DNA of 64,000 nucleotides from positions 1,232,478-1,296,477 of the forward strand of contig NMRA01000043.1 of the NCBI GenBank assembly GCA_002633005.1, in the 5' to 3' direction. Position 1 is the first letter of the stretch; every line of letters starts with the position of its first letter. Of the stretch, positions 1-12,600 are shown piece by piece. The translations under genes and the position numbers were made by a program. The notes beneath the pieces are model-generated. The model ran no database searches, was not told where the DNA came from, and saw nothing but the letters and a program-made list of their open reading frames with translations. Source of the stretch: Phoronis australis (Eukaryota > Phoronida > Phoronidae).

Positions 1-1428
1 GGCGAGGCCCTCTTGCCACACCCCTCCCCCTAAAACCGCAATGACATCATGAAATCAAGAATGGCGGCAAGAGGGGGGGTCATGGTCGCCAAAAAAGCGT
101 GACACTGATAGGGGCGGCCTGTTACTCAAAACTGTCAGACGTTGAAAGAAAACTACATGTACGTGAAGCACCCGATGGTAATCCGACATATTTTTAATGG
201 TGCTTCTTTTCGGATTTAGAATAATAATGATGCCATTTTCATAGAATGTTGGAGTCCAAGGATAAACGGCAACCATCGATCATTTGACATTGCTAAACTG
301 CAACACGTTGTAGTTCTGGAGTAATTCGGACTGTAGTCCGAGCGTAAACTGGTGAACAGTCAAAGTTAAAAACATACAACCGCCCGTGATTACATCAAAC
401 TCATTGGCTCTGTTGGACGCAAAACTATGTCATCACTTCGGTTTGGACAAGTAGGCTAGACACAAAAGCCTTAACTGCTTTCATTATTTATGGTTCGGAT
501 TCGTGAACTCAGACGATAAAACACGGCGTCTCCTTCGGGCAAGTTGCGACTGCACATGCACGCACCGTGTGAAGTACGACAGTGGGACCCACTGGCTCGC
601 TTTCCCATAACAAGCCTCGGATTCCCTCCCCCAGACTCTTCATCACATTATTTAAAATGTGATTGAGAATTAAAATTCTCATTCAGTGCCTTCGCGGGGG
701 CGTCAGGTCAAGACATCTGATTAGTTCGTAAGCCGAATGTCTTCATCGAGAACCAATCAGGTGTGTTGATCCTCCACGTGCGGCGCGCCTGTAACATTTT
801 TGTCTCAATTTGTGGTCTACAATTCTTGGCAACCACTGTTTTGTTAAACAGCACAGCTGGACCAATGCGTGGAAATTTGAGGCATCTGGTTGTTGCAAAG
901 AACGAAAATCAAAGAAATATTGGACTTTCTGGATTAAAGATGCTATGTCTTAATTTAAAAAAAATTGTAGCAACCGCCACCTTGTGACTTTCTAGAGAAC
1001 TGTTTATACAAGCATAAACAGGAAAAGAAACAATTTTTAAATAAAACACTACAACTGGTAACACTTAAAAACAAGACTTGATCCTAGTTATTCCGAACAT
1101 TACGCAAACCTTATTTGATTTTGAAATGAACAAATAATAAAAACTGTGCCTTGTTTTTTGGGTGGCATTCTCCTTTAAGGTGTCAAGGGAGCTTAACTGG
1201 TACATGTACATCACAATCCGTGGAAAATTCATAGGTGGGAGTGTTTCATTTGTGGACAGAGTTGCATGCACTTTTAGGTGTAACCTCAAGTGGGCGTGGA
1301 ATGAGTGGGGTCCGCTGGGGNTAGGCGATCGACGGGGGGAGAAAGCTAAGGATGAGTAGCGTCCGATGGGCCTTTTTCAGTTGCAGGGACTGGGGGTGCA
1401 GAAGCGGAAACGAGCGATGAGCGTCAAC
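1..1428. other. Gene-free stretch
   Basis: I see no coding exon with family resemblance here; short open frames lack splice or codon support. A single 'n' at 1321 lies in a G-run and probably marks a contig join. AT-rich sequence alternates with short GC-rich patches, as in repeat-derived DNA. Confidence 0.5.
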
Positions 1429-2547
1429 CCAGGGGGTGAGGCTTCTTGCCGTGCATGCATAGAACAGATACACCCAACCTGTTGAAATGACAACTCACAA
1501 AATGGACTAGATGGTTCGAGTCGTGTCGCCTTCCCTAAATCGTCCATTAACTCAGTTGCTCGACGCTTGTAGTCACGCTTTTCGATTGAGCAGATTTGTT
1601 CAGAAGTTGTCGAACTTGAATTAAAGATTTGAGGATTGGCGAATGTCAGCGTTTTCTTGTTACAGAGACCAAGGTGGTAACTCAGCGTCAATAGCCAAAA
1701 TCTGGGCTTTCTATCATTTTAAGCGAAAGTTCGTTGACAAATTTGGATAATCGCGTGGCTGAATGCCTTTATCCACGCATGCGCAGTGTGGAGAGAACTG
1801 TAGAGAAATTAGCTAAAATCGTTACCATTCATTTTATTCAAAACCTACAACTCAAAAACGTCAGGTCAAATATGAACTTAACTTAATTCTAAGTGAAAAA
1901 TATATTGATTTTTTTACTTTAGTAACTAAAATTTATAGATAAATATATAGATGGATAAATTTAGTTACAGAGGATAAAATATAAGTGCAAAACTACAACA
2001 CAGTTCTCAGGAAACAAATAAATAAGTAAATGCAAGAAGTGTAAAAATTTTAGGGGGTTAACAATAATTTAGAATTAAACATAAATAACGACTAAGTATA
2101 TGCAAATGAGGCTACAGAGTCCAGTGGAGTGAGAGATTTTTCGAAAGTTTTAAAACCCTTGATCTACTTGACGCTCTGTGACATAAAATTCTATTTCCTG
2201 ACAGGAACAACCATGAAATGTTTGATAAACAATGTAGGTCTATGCTGAGATATCATAAAATGATCACGTGCAGCACGTCTAGTTCTAATATTGAGACTAT
2301 CAAAGCCAAGTGATGCCACTTGATATTAATAACAAATGGATGAGAACTCCTTACTTAAAAAACTTAATTATACAGCGCAAATAGGCGACTGTGTGGGCGA
2401 CCAAGTGTTTGTAGCTTGTTCACTCTTCCGTATTAAAATGTTTTACACACACAGTTCTTTTATCAATAAAAATATAAAATGTTCTTACCCGTAAATTATA
2501 CTCGTGTTATAGCTGCGTTTTTGTTAGCGTCTTTCTTTTCTTCCTTC
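1429..2547. repeat. First copy of 1.1-kb duplicated segment (probable allele A)
   Basis: This segment recurs almost base for base at 2549-3669, offset by about 1,120 bp, with only a single 'n' (2548) between the copies. Differences are scattered substitutions plus small indels; for example, the bases after 'gatacac' at about 1470 are shortened in the second copy. That pattern is what two haplotypes of one locus look like when an assembler fails to merge overlapping contig ends. No gene is recognised in it. Confidence 0.8.
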
Positions 2548-2548
2548 N

Positions 2549-3669
2549 CCAGGGGGTGAGGCTTCTTGCCGTGCATGCATAGAACAGATACACAACTCAC
2601 AAAATGGACTAGATGGTTCGAGTCGTGTCGCCTTCCCTAAATCGTCCATTAACTCAGTTGCTCGAAGCTTGTAGTCACGCTTTTCGATTGAGCAGATTTG
2701 TTCAGAAGTTGTGGAACTTGAATTAAAGATTTGAGGATTGGCGAATGTCAGCGTTTTCTTGTTACAAAGACCAAGGTGGGAACTCAGCGTCAATAGCCAA
2801 AATCTGGGCTTGCTATCATTTTAAGCGAAAGTTCGTTGACAAATTTGGATAATCGCGTGGCTGAATGCCTTTATTCACGCATGCGCAGTGTAGAGAGAAC
2901 TGTAGAGAAATTAACTAAAATCGTTACCATTCATTTTATTCAAAACCTACAACTCAAAAACGTCAGGTCAAATATGAACTTAACTTAATTCTAAGTGAAA
3001 AATATATTGATTTTTTTACTTTAGTAACTAAAATGTATAGATAAATATATAGATGGATAAATTTAGTTACAGAGGATAAAATATAAGTGCAAAACTACAA
3101 CATAGTTCTCTGGAAACAAATAAATAAGTAAATGCAAGAAGTGTAAAAATTTTAATAAAATAAGGTTAACAATAATTTAGAATTAAACATAAATAACGAC
3201 TAAGTATATGCAGATGAGGCTACATAGAGTCCAGTGGAGTGTGAGATTTTTCGAAAGTTTTAAAACCCTTGATCTGCTTGACGCTCTGTGACATAAAATT
3301 CTATTTCCTGACAGGAACAACCATGAAATGTTTGATAAACAATGTAGGTCTATGCTGAGATATCATAAAATGATCACGTGCAGCACGTCTAGATCTAATA
3401 TTGAGACTATCAAGGCCAAGTGATGCCACTTGATATTAATAACCAATGGATGAGAACTCCTTACTTAAAAAACTTAATTATACAGCGCAAATAGGCGACT
3501 GTGTGGGCGACCAAGTGTTTGTAGCTTGTTCACTCTTCCATATCAAAATGTTTTACACACACAGTTGTCTATTTACTTCTTTTTTCAATAAACATATAAA
3601 ATGTTCTTACCCGTAAATTATACTCGTGTTATAGCTGCGTTTTTGTTAGCGTCTTTCTTTTCTTCCTTC
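2549..3669. repeat. Second copy of 1.1-kb duplicated segment (probable allele B)
   Basis: Begins directly after the 'n' at 2548 and matches 1429-2547 to its end. The first copy stops at its contig end, whereas this one runs on into unique sequence at 3670. This supports a contig-overlap artefact rather than an old tandem duplication. Confidence 0.8.
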
Positions 3670-4622
3670 CAATTACGCGCGTCTCTCTCTCTACAGTTTT
3701 GCTATCCATGTGACCTCGAATAAAGTTGGGAGTTTCACGAGCGGCCGGTGTACTGTTTACCCGGTATTGATTTTCCTCACTAGAAATAAATCTGGGATAT
3801 AACAAGCACGCAGAATGCATACACAAAACAGAATTAACACGACCGTATGAAATCAACCACCGGATAGATAATCTGATTAGTCCTATTATGGAGTATGCAA
3901 AGTCAGTAAGGTTGAATTTACTCAATGTTTATGGCATCATTAATTAGCACAGCTTTCCTCAAATCGACTTTTTTACTTTTTTTCTCAGACACGCATGCGA
4001 GAGGAATGGTCATCTTTAGATCGATTTGCCAGCCGTTGTCATTTTCAGATAATCCCACTCCCACGACGGAGCGCTTGTTAAGCAGATGTATAAATATAGA
4101 GCTGGTGAGTGGCCATGTAGTTTTTTTTTCTGCAGTGACGAATTTTAAACTGAACCGTAGAATGATTTATGAAATCGAGAAATATGTTTTTCTTGCAGAA
4201 TAATGATTCATACACTTCAACCTTGTGACTTTGTTTTATCTCGACCGTCGATTTGCGGACACGGATTTACCGGGCTGGACCGAAAGGGAAAATCTCACTC
4301 AGACGTCAGCCACCTTCTTCTGTATCAAATTCAACTTTCTGTTTGACCCTCCAATCATTTACAATCAACGAGAGGCAGTTGGAGCGCAATCGGTATTGAT
4401 TACTGTAACATTGTGATTGCATTTGGTCTCAAGCGTGTATGAAGAAAAATACGAAAAACTGTTAACTTTTTATTTGGGTTTTGAGTGTAGAGAAATGAAT
4501 AGAAGTTGGTGTCACCTTGAAAGTTTTTAATGAATTGAGCAGTTAATCAGGTAAATACACTCTTCTTGACAACTGTTCGTATAAGATTGGAGTAGAAAAG
4601 ACGTACAAATTGTTTCCATCCA

Positions 4623-4864
4623 CATGCGCGCACCCGGGGGGGAGGGTCGAACGAGCCCCCCATTTGGCGAAGTGGGCAAAAGGTCTACCCCCGAGAGACA
4701 AAAAGACTGAAAAAAATAGAACAAAACTCCACTAAAGAAGCGCAAACCCGCAATTCACAGTGGTGCTCTCGTTTTTTTTTTTAGTCCGCCGGCAATTTTG
4801 TTAACAAAAGTTCCACAACGTCGGGAATTCGAACCCCCCATATTGAAGGCTGGGTGCGCGCATG
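4623..4864. mobile_element. Small inverted-repeat element (MITE-like), copy 1
   Basis: About 240 bp bounded by inverted ends reading CATGCGCGCACCC. The interior carries G/C runs and a poly-T tract next to AGTCCGCC. Related copies are at 6342-6582 (the other allele) and, in reverse orientation, at 22040-22268, so this is an interspersed family and not a local palindrome. No coding capacity; superfamily not identified. Confidence 0.6.
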
Positions 4865-5209
4865 ATCCATGGTATTATTCAATATAGCAGTTTTGTCCTT
4901 ACTAAATTTTAACAGCTTATAATAACTCAGAAACATTAGTGCATTTGGTGAATGTCGGCTTCGACGACTGACGTCACAAACCTGCGATTGTTGTACCGAC
5001 ACCGCCTTGCCAGGACTTTGACGTCACAATCACATAATGTTATTCCGAATTGATTTTTCGTCCTCAAAAAGCCCAAAGGGAACTCTTTACTAAAATGTGG
5101 TGAGGCTCTTCCGGAAATTTGTAATGTTTATTACAGGGCCATGATTGAGCTGTGACCTTCTCAAGTGTTATAAGGAGTAGGTGACGTACATGTACATGTA
5201 CACTACTTA

Positions 5210-5311
5210 TAACTAGAAAATTGAACTCAGTGATGGTGGAATCGGAGAAGGTGATTTGCATAACTAGAAAATTGAACTCAGTGATGGTGGAATCGGAGAA
5301 GGTGATTTGCA
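5210..5311. repeat. 51-bp tandem duplication, allele-specific
   Basis: Two units of 51 bp, each ending in GATTTGCA. The corresponding place in the second copy of the segment (about 6929-6980) has a single unit, so this is a copy-number difference between the two putative haplotypes. Confidence 0.85.
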
Positions 5312-5471
5312 TTTTAACGTTGGTTGACTTGAAATCCAGTTAGGTTTCTAAAAAAACACCCACGAGCGCTTCATATTGGTGGGGGCTCTTTGGAAATGCC
5401 CGGTACAATGCTTAAACTCTTTCCCGCCACCAACGCGCAGTCGGCTTCGAGCAAGTCGAAAAGGCGCTTAA

Positions 5472-5635
5472 AGGCGAAGGCAACCTTTTTCCATGTCATT
5501 TTGAGCTAAAATAAGGTTGGTTGGTTATCCTAGACATATTTTTCACTAAATTACAGCTTTTCGTAATTTTATTAATTACTCGCCCGCTAATGCGGAAGTG
5601 ACGTTATAGGAGGCAAGCGTTTCCCGCCACTTGGT
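5472..5635 (+). mobile_element. Left terminus of a Kolobok-like TTAA transposon, cut by contig end
   Basis: About 164 bp nearly identical to the left terminal inverted repeat of the complete element at 59104-60781. Both begin AGGCGAAGGCAACC immediately after TTAA. The sequence stops at the single 'n' (5636), so the rest of the element was not assembled. The paired allele has an uninterrupted TTAA at 7145-7148, i.e. the empty target site. Confidence 0.88.
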
Positions 5636-5636
5636 N

Positions 5637-7148
5637 ATTTACTCAATGTTTATGGCATCATTAATTAGCACAGCTTTCCTCAAATCGACTTTTTTACTTT
5701 TTTTCTCAGACATGCATGCGAGAGGAATGGTCATCTTTAGATCGATTTACAAGCCGTTGTCATTTTCAGATAATCCCACTCCCACGACGGAGCGCTTGTT
5801 AAGCAGATGTATAAATATAGAGCTGGTGAGTGGCCATGTAGTTTTTTTCTGCAGTGACGAATTTTAAACTGAACCGTAGAATGATTTATGAAATCGAGAA
5901 ATATGTTTTTCTTGCAGAATAATGATTCATACACTTCAACCTTGTGACTTTGTTTTATCTCGACCGTCGAATTGCGGACACGGATTTACCGGGCTGGACC
6001 GAAAGGGAAAATCTCACTCAGACGTCAACTACCTCCTTCTGTATCAAATTCAACTTTCTGTTTGACCCTCCAATCATTTACAGTCAACGAGAGGCAGTTG
6101 GAGCGCAATCGGTATTGATTATTGTAACATTGTGATTGCATTTGATCTCAAGCGTGTATGAAAAAAAATACGAAAAACTATTAACTTTTTATTTGGGTTT
6201 TGAGTGTAGAGAAATGAATAGAAGATGGTGTCACCTTGAAAGTTTTTAATGAATTGAGCAGTTAATCAGGTAAACACAATCTTCTTGACAACTGTTCGTA
6301 TAAGATTGGAGTAGAAAAGACGTACAAATTGTTTCCATCCACATGCGCGCACCCGGGGGGGGGGTCGAACGAGCTCCCCATTTGCCGAAGTGGGCAAAAG
6401 GTCTACCCCCGAGAGACAAAAAGACTGAAAAAAATGGAACAAAACTCCACTAAAGAAGCGCAAACGCGCAATTCACAGTGGTGCTATCGTTCTTTTTTTT
6501 AGTCCGCCGGCAATTTTGTTAGCAAAAGTTCCACAACGTCGGGAATTCGAGCCCCCCATATTGAAGGCTGGGTGCGCGCATGATCCATGGTATTATTCAA
6601 TATAGCAGTTTCGTCCTTACTAACTTTTAACAGTTTATAATAACTCAGAAACATTAGTGCGATTGGTAAATGTCGCCTTCGACGACTGACGTCACAAACC
6701 TGCGATTGTTGTACCGACACCGCCTTGCCAGGACTTTGACGTCACAATCACATAATGTTATTCCGAATTGATTTATCGTCCTCAAAAAGCCCACAGGGAA
6801 CTCTTTACTAAAATGTGGTGAGGCTCTTCCGGAAATTTGTAATGTTTGTTACAGGGCCCTGAGTGAGCTGTGACCTTCTCAAGTGTTATAAGGAGTAGGT
6901 GACGTACATGTACATGTACACTACTTATAATTAGAAAATTGAACTCAGTGATGGTGGAATCGGAGAAGGTGATTTGTTTCTAGATGCATTTTAACGTTGG
7001 TTGACTTGAAATCCAGTTAGGTTTCTAAAAGAACACCCACGAGCGCTTCATATTGGTGGGGGCTCTTTGGAAATGCCCGGTACAATGCTTAAACTCTTTC
7101 CCGCCACCAACGCGCAGTCGGCTTCGAGCAAGTCGAAAAGGCGCTTAA
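5637..7148. repeat. Second copy of 1.55-kb duplicated segment (empty-site allele)
   Basis: Starts right after the 'n' at 5636 and repeats 3916-5471 with scattered substitutions and indels. It ends at an intact TTAA (7145-7148) and continues into sequence with no transposon. It includes the second inverted-repeat element (6342-6582) and TGACGTCA palindromes at 6688-6695 and 6737-6744. Confidence 0.82.
6342..6582. mobile_element. Small inverted-repeat element (MITE-like), copy 2
   Basis: Allelic counterpart of 4623-4864, with the same CATGCGCGCACCC inverted ends and a slightly different G-run length. Confidence 0.6.
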
Positions 7149-8964
7149 GTCCCTGCGGCATTAATTTCCTCATATGGAAAGTCACGCAAGTTGATTAGCC
7201 TGATAGGTGTCGTCACTTCCGCATTTAAAAAAGATATAGAATTACACACATGTCACCCATTTTGCTCTATAACCAAAGCATTTCTTGTAAAAAACATATC
7301 AAACCATAGCACTGACAAAAACGAGTCCAAATATAGGTCAAGAGTGAAGGTGCATTTTATGCGCATGTACCTACTTTCCTGTGGGAGACTCGAGTACATG
7401 TACATCTAGTAACTGTGTGTGTGTGTAACTCCTTCGGTCTTGTCGAGCAACTCTCGTGACATCAGATTATTTCGACAAAAGAGGCTGACAGTAAAAGCCA
7501 AAGCCAAAGCAAAGGTTGAAAAACTTTATTATGAAAATCGACAAAAATGCGTATTAATTACCGAAAATACATAGCACTACAAAAACGGCAAAATACGTAG
7601 CAAATACGTAATTCCCGGATTGGTTGACATGTCTGGAAATATACGGTACATAATGAATAGAGATCCATCAAGAAGTGCACAGTCTGTACCAATGCCTCAC
7701 TTTGCTATAAACTACCCGGGGGGGTTGGTTGTCTCCCAAAAATTTGCACGCGTCAGGGTTAAACCATGGCAACCGACACAGGCTTGGGGCCGGGACAGGC
7801 GAGAAAAAAAGACTACGAATACGGATAAGAGAGAAAATTCAAGAGAACATTTGACAACTCAGTATCAGTGCATGGTTTACCGTTTGAGGGTCCTGGCCAG
7901 GACATTGTTGTTAGGGTCTCTGTTTTGCTGCATACACGTACATGTGTAGGTCGTCTAAATGCACTTGAAAACGTGCACTTTATCATTCATACATGTATTT
8001 TGAAAAATCGAGAATTCGTTACGCGAAGCTTTTGCGGACCATGTTAATTCACTGGATTTTTAAATTCAATAAGACAGTTTTGCAAATGCATAAATGCAAA
8101 ATTATGTTTTCCACAGAGGCCCTTCTCTAGCAAAAGATAACGAAGACAACTTTTACTTTCTCTAAATTGTGTATCACTTGAGAAAATTGATGGTCTGGCA
8201 GATATCATCAATTGTTGGATATTTCCTGACTTTTGAAAATATAGATATTTTCATATTTAAGTACCCAGAGCACCATTGATGACATTCAAGGAGCCAACCT
8301 TTTCGAAAATTCTTAAGGGGCCGCTGACGAAGAGAGGGCACAATGGTGGAATCGATTATCTCTATTTTCCTGTTTTTTTGTGAAATCGTACAACCGGCTT
8401 TCATGCTGAGGAAAGTCACTTCTTGCAAGGTCATCCGACTGTGGAATAAAGTGTCACTCTTTTCCAAGCGTAGTGATGTGTAGCCTTTCATCTTAGGTGT
8501 CCCATTTCAGCGGGATCCCCTCTCTGTGGGGCGGTTCGGTATCCCTCTATGCACGTAAATCCGACACTGCCAAGTATTCACGAGGGGAAGTTGAGATTCC
8601 AAATTCATCAAAAACCCAAAACAACCGTGCACTGTACAAAAACATCAAAACATTCGACCCAAACAACCAAAAATGTGAAAAAATACAATAGGATTGACCA
8701 CCATTAAAAAGTTGGAATTTTGAAGAACGTGAAGATCACTATTTGTGAATTACACAAAAAGGCTACTCAAAATACTCGCAATAATAAACAAATATTTCAG
8801 CATTTTTTGGAGTTCAAGTTAAACTCGTGAACCGTCATAGGTACCTAGGAAATGATAAAAATACACCTTAATATGAATGCCCGCTTCTCCAATGTTCCCC
8901 CGGTTACCCGTCAAAAAATTGCGATCATGCATGCGGAAATTGCTTATAAAATTCCGCTTTGATA
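7149..8964. other. Gene-free stretch
   Basis: No recognisable exon. The longest open frames (about 7620-7949 on + and 8174-8491 on -) show no family motif I know, and no splice-linked partners were found. A short GT run occurs near 7415. Confidence 0.4.
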
Positions 8965-9670
8965 AACAAATTCGTTGGTTTCTGATTTACATGTTTGTGT
9001 GTCTACGAAAACCGATTGGTTAGTAGATAATTTCTGGCAATTTGAAGCTAAAATTTTAAGAACTGATCATGTTTCAGTGAATTTATTTGAAGCCTGATTT
9101 TGGAAAAAATTCTATAATCAGATCCCCAAATAGTAAAATGCACTTCATGCTTCTTGCTTATCTGAAATAACGCTCAAAGACATTGATGAAATTTGGAAAA
9201 TTCAATAAAAAATTACTCATAATTCAAATGACAACAAATGCATTGCTTTTTGACTTCGGTACAAGATTTGTCGTTTAAACTCACTAACAGTGGACCAAAA
9301 AGGACGTAAGCCATTAAATCAAGGTAAACGTAGTGCTCATGGATTCGATTGTTGGTTTCTGAATTACATGTTTATGTATATACGAAAATGAGCTGATTGA
9401 TTGATGATTTTTTTACAATTAGAAGCTAATCTTGTAAGAAATGACTATGCTTTCACAAACTTAGTTGCAAGCAGACATTGGGAAATTTCGTTCTATCATC
9501 AGATCCCCAAATACAGTGTATAAAAGTACACTAAAAGATTTTATTTGTCTATCTGAAAGAAGTCTCAAAGACGGATATCGGACAGCTGTACAGAGTGTTC
9601 TAAAATTTTCTCACAATTCAAATGAAAACACTGTTTATTGACTTAGGAAATAGATTAGTGGGCTTAATTT
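8965..9670. repeat. Diverged ~380-bp tandem duplication
   Basis: Sequence from about 8965-9290 is paralleled by about 9345-9670. Shared landmarks in the same order are GGTTTCTGA-TTACATGTTT, CAGATCCCCAAATA, a TATCTGAAA stretch, CTCAAAGAC, and AATTCAAATGA. Identity is clearly lower than between the allelic duplications, so this is an old real duplication or two copies of a repeat. No coding frame runs through either half. Confidence 0.65.
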
Positions 9671-12600
9671 CACAAACCGTAGATCGAAGAAGTTTAAGTA
9701 CTTAAATAAAAAAAAAATTAAACTTATTGCTCATCAACAGGGATAGGTTCTCTTTGCACGTCCTTGATGTTGTTAGTTTCCAGTAGTCTTGCGCAATGAT
9801 TTTTCTTCAAAAGTGAATCATTTGCTTGCCATTCCTGTGCATACTACACACACGGAGCACGTCATGACTGATGCACCCACTATATGAAGTGTGTACATTT
9901 TTGGGACACACTCTGTATCATTTACCACAGCCACAAGAAAGTGTGCTACCGGCTGTTTTTCATCAAGGGATTTTGAAACGGCCACAAAGGCACTCATACC
10001 GGGGACCTCAGGACCTCACCATTCCAAAAATTCCTTCAAAGAATGGCCACGATAAAATTAAGTTTTCTCTACACTTGATCATAATAAAACGAATCTTGAC
10101 CTTAGAGCCAGCGCAGAGGAATAGGTACGAGCTAAGCTGCCTGACTCAAGTGAATCATAGACCAGCGACTACCTCTAGTTCATCGAACCCAACTACCCGT
10201 CAGTGCTCTGGCCCTAGACCCATTCTTACTCTCCGTGAAACTTTGTTGGTTCACGGTTACTCAGATCCTGATCATCCTGCATCTCAGGTATTACCCCCCC
10301 CCCCCCCCAACCCATCTATGGCGGACTCGGGGGTCATGACAAATANCCCCCCCCCCCCCCCCGTCCAACATTATTTTCCTTCCTACGGGCCTGCATAGAT
10401 TATTACTCAACTTCCTTATTTGCAATGACCAATTAATCGTGAGCCACAACAGAATTGCGGAGGACTGAGGCAATTTTGTTCATTTTGACTTGCAAAACCA
10501 TGTCTTTGCAGTTTCATCAACCTGTTCCACAGCTAGGGTGTACAAAACCTGAACATACAAACAACATACTGGATCGAAGATTTTAGTCACAAGCCTTGCA
10601 CTGATTCCAAAGTCAATTTTCCACCTTTCACGACAACCGGAAGTGCAGCCGGCTACTTAAAAAAAAAAACAAAAAACAAACAAACAACCTTACACCAAAT
10701 CAGCAGTTTTCACCCTCAAAGTTTCCGCATGAGAAACAGCCGGTGCATCCCGACTGCCGAAATTCTCCTGATTACAGAAATCAGGTGAAATTTAAGCGGT
10801 TAAACTGAAGGTTATGGCCGTTGATTTTACTGCTAAAAATTTCAACATACGTTTGCAAGCTGTGAAATGTTTAAGAAAAGCCACGGGTAAGCAGAAAGTG
10901 GGTCAGTTATTGGTCAACAACTGGCAATCGACACAAAAATCAAGCACATTCCATTCGAAAAATACTAATTAATATGCCCAACTAACCAGCAGGCGCTAAT
11001 TTTTAATGAAATTATAGGAAGTGAATTCAACCTTGGCTCAAAGAAACTATCGAGTGTCACCCTAGGTATACAGTATACAACACCTCGGGTCCAACTGACG
11101 TCACAATTAATTAATTAAAAGCCCGCAGATAGCTTATTAATTGCTCTGACGTCACAGCCTCCCGAATACACATCCTTCAGTTACCGTGAACGACTCACTG
11201 GCGTCAAAAATCCCCGATTATGAATATGAAGCGCCAAAAGGTTCTTAACGAGTACCTCTGCCCATTGAAATGGGCTTCTCCAATCACACTTTTGCTTAAT
11301 CAACGCCCTGAATCATGATTATACACGTTGAATTAGTTATTCAACGGGCTGAATTAAAACGATTATCTTTCTGCTCGCAATCAACGCGGTCGAACTTTTG
11401 CCGATCAATTCCGTGCTTAGTAAATAAATGTTTTAATTAATTATTTATTCGTCACTATATGTCCAACTTAACAATTAAGTTTACAGTCAGTACTAGGTTA
11501 ACGTCGCCATCATTTACGTGCACGTGCCACATGAACAATCTTCAACACTGGTCTTGCAGTCTTCCGTCCGCCATTTTGAAATTTGTGAGCACGGACATGA
11601 TTGCACTATACATGAATTACCGATCAAGTACACTGTTGAATAAGCAATGATTGGTATACATTTAAGAACCATATCTAATTTCAGCGCCTAACTGATACTA
11701 CGTGTTGATTAAGCAAAACTGCACGCTTAATACATAACGTTCCTACACGCAGGTGCCTTTTCGGACGCTTCAATCCCGATTACTCTGTGCGCTGCCTTGC
11801 TCAGAGATGACCACAGACGCTCACCATTTGATACGCCGCCTTGCACGGTTAGCGTCACAAACCGACCCTTTTCGTAATACACCACCTACGACTGACGTCG
11901 CAGTTAATTACTCCTGGCCGCGCCCCTTGTTATGATGTCACAAAACATCGCCTAGCTACAACTGACGTCCCATACCAAAATTAAGTATCTACACCTGGTC
12001 CCAAGACAGAATCACTCTACAGGTAACTTAGCAACCGGTTGAGTTTTACGAAATAAAAACTTATAAATCATGGTGTATCTTGGAAGTATACGTTATTTCG
12101 CTGTTAATTTCTGTTCCCTTGACAAGCACTATATCGGTATGGAACCACAGGCTATGCAAACGGCCCGACAATTCCGTAGGCCTATATGCACTTTGGTTCT
12201 GCATTTGTGATTGAGGAAGTATAGTAAATCCCTACTCCGTATTGAACACAATCTGCCGGGTAATTCGTGTTTGAGCAAGGAATTATTTTTTCAAGTTGGG
12301 TGAGGGGAAAAATTTTCTCACTGCCTTGGCAACACAACACCGCCGCGACAAGGCTCCGCCACCAGTCATCGGTTCTGCCTCAAACAACCGGCCGAAAGCT
12401 GGGTTTTTATGCATGTTTCATTCGATCGTTGCCTTATACACATACATGTAGCCTGGGGGTCATGCCAATCAAACAGAAAACAAAACAATACAACTAAAAA
12501 TACTGTCAGACTATATTCTGACAGACCGGCGTTACTTAAGTAAATGCATCCGCGCCTCAAGTGTTGTCACGATCATGATCATTCGTGGAGCAATTGGGGA

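Larger units (their letters stand above)
3916..5471. repeat. First copy of 1.55-kb duplicated segment (allele carrying a transposon end)
   Basis: Matches 5637-7148 with SNP-like differences. It runs up to a TTAA at 5468-5471, after which this copy enters a transposon terminus (5472-5635), while the other copy continues into ordinary flank. It contains an inverted-repeat element (4623-4864), two perfect TGACGTCA palindromes (4969-4976 and 5019-5026) and a 51-bp tandem duplication (5210-5311). No gene is recognised. Confidence 0.82.

Noticed and set aside
8174-8491. 105-residue minus-strand frame
   Set aside because: No recognisable motif, no splice-linked neighbours, AT-rich background where frames of this length occur by chance.
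9871-10398. 175-residue plus-strand frame with a proline run
   Set aside because: The prolines come from poly-C tracts around a contig join ('n' at 10346); no family similarity seen.
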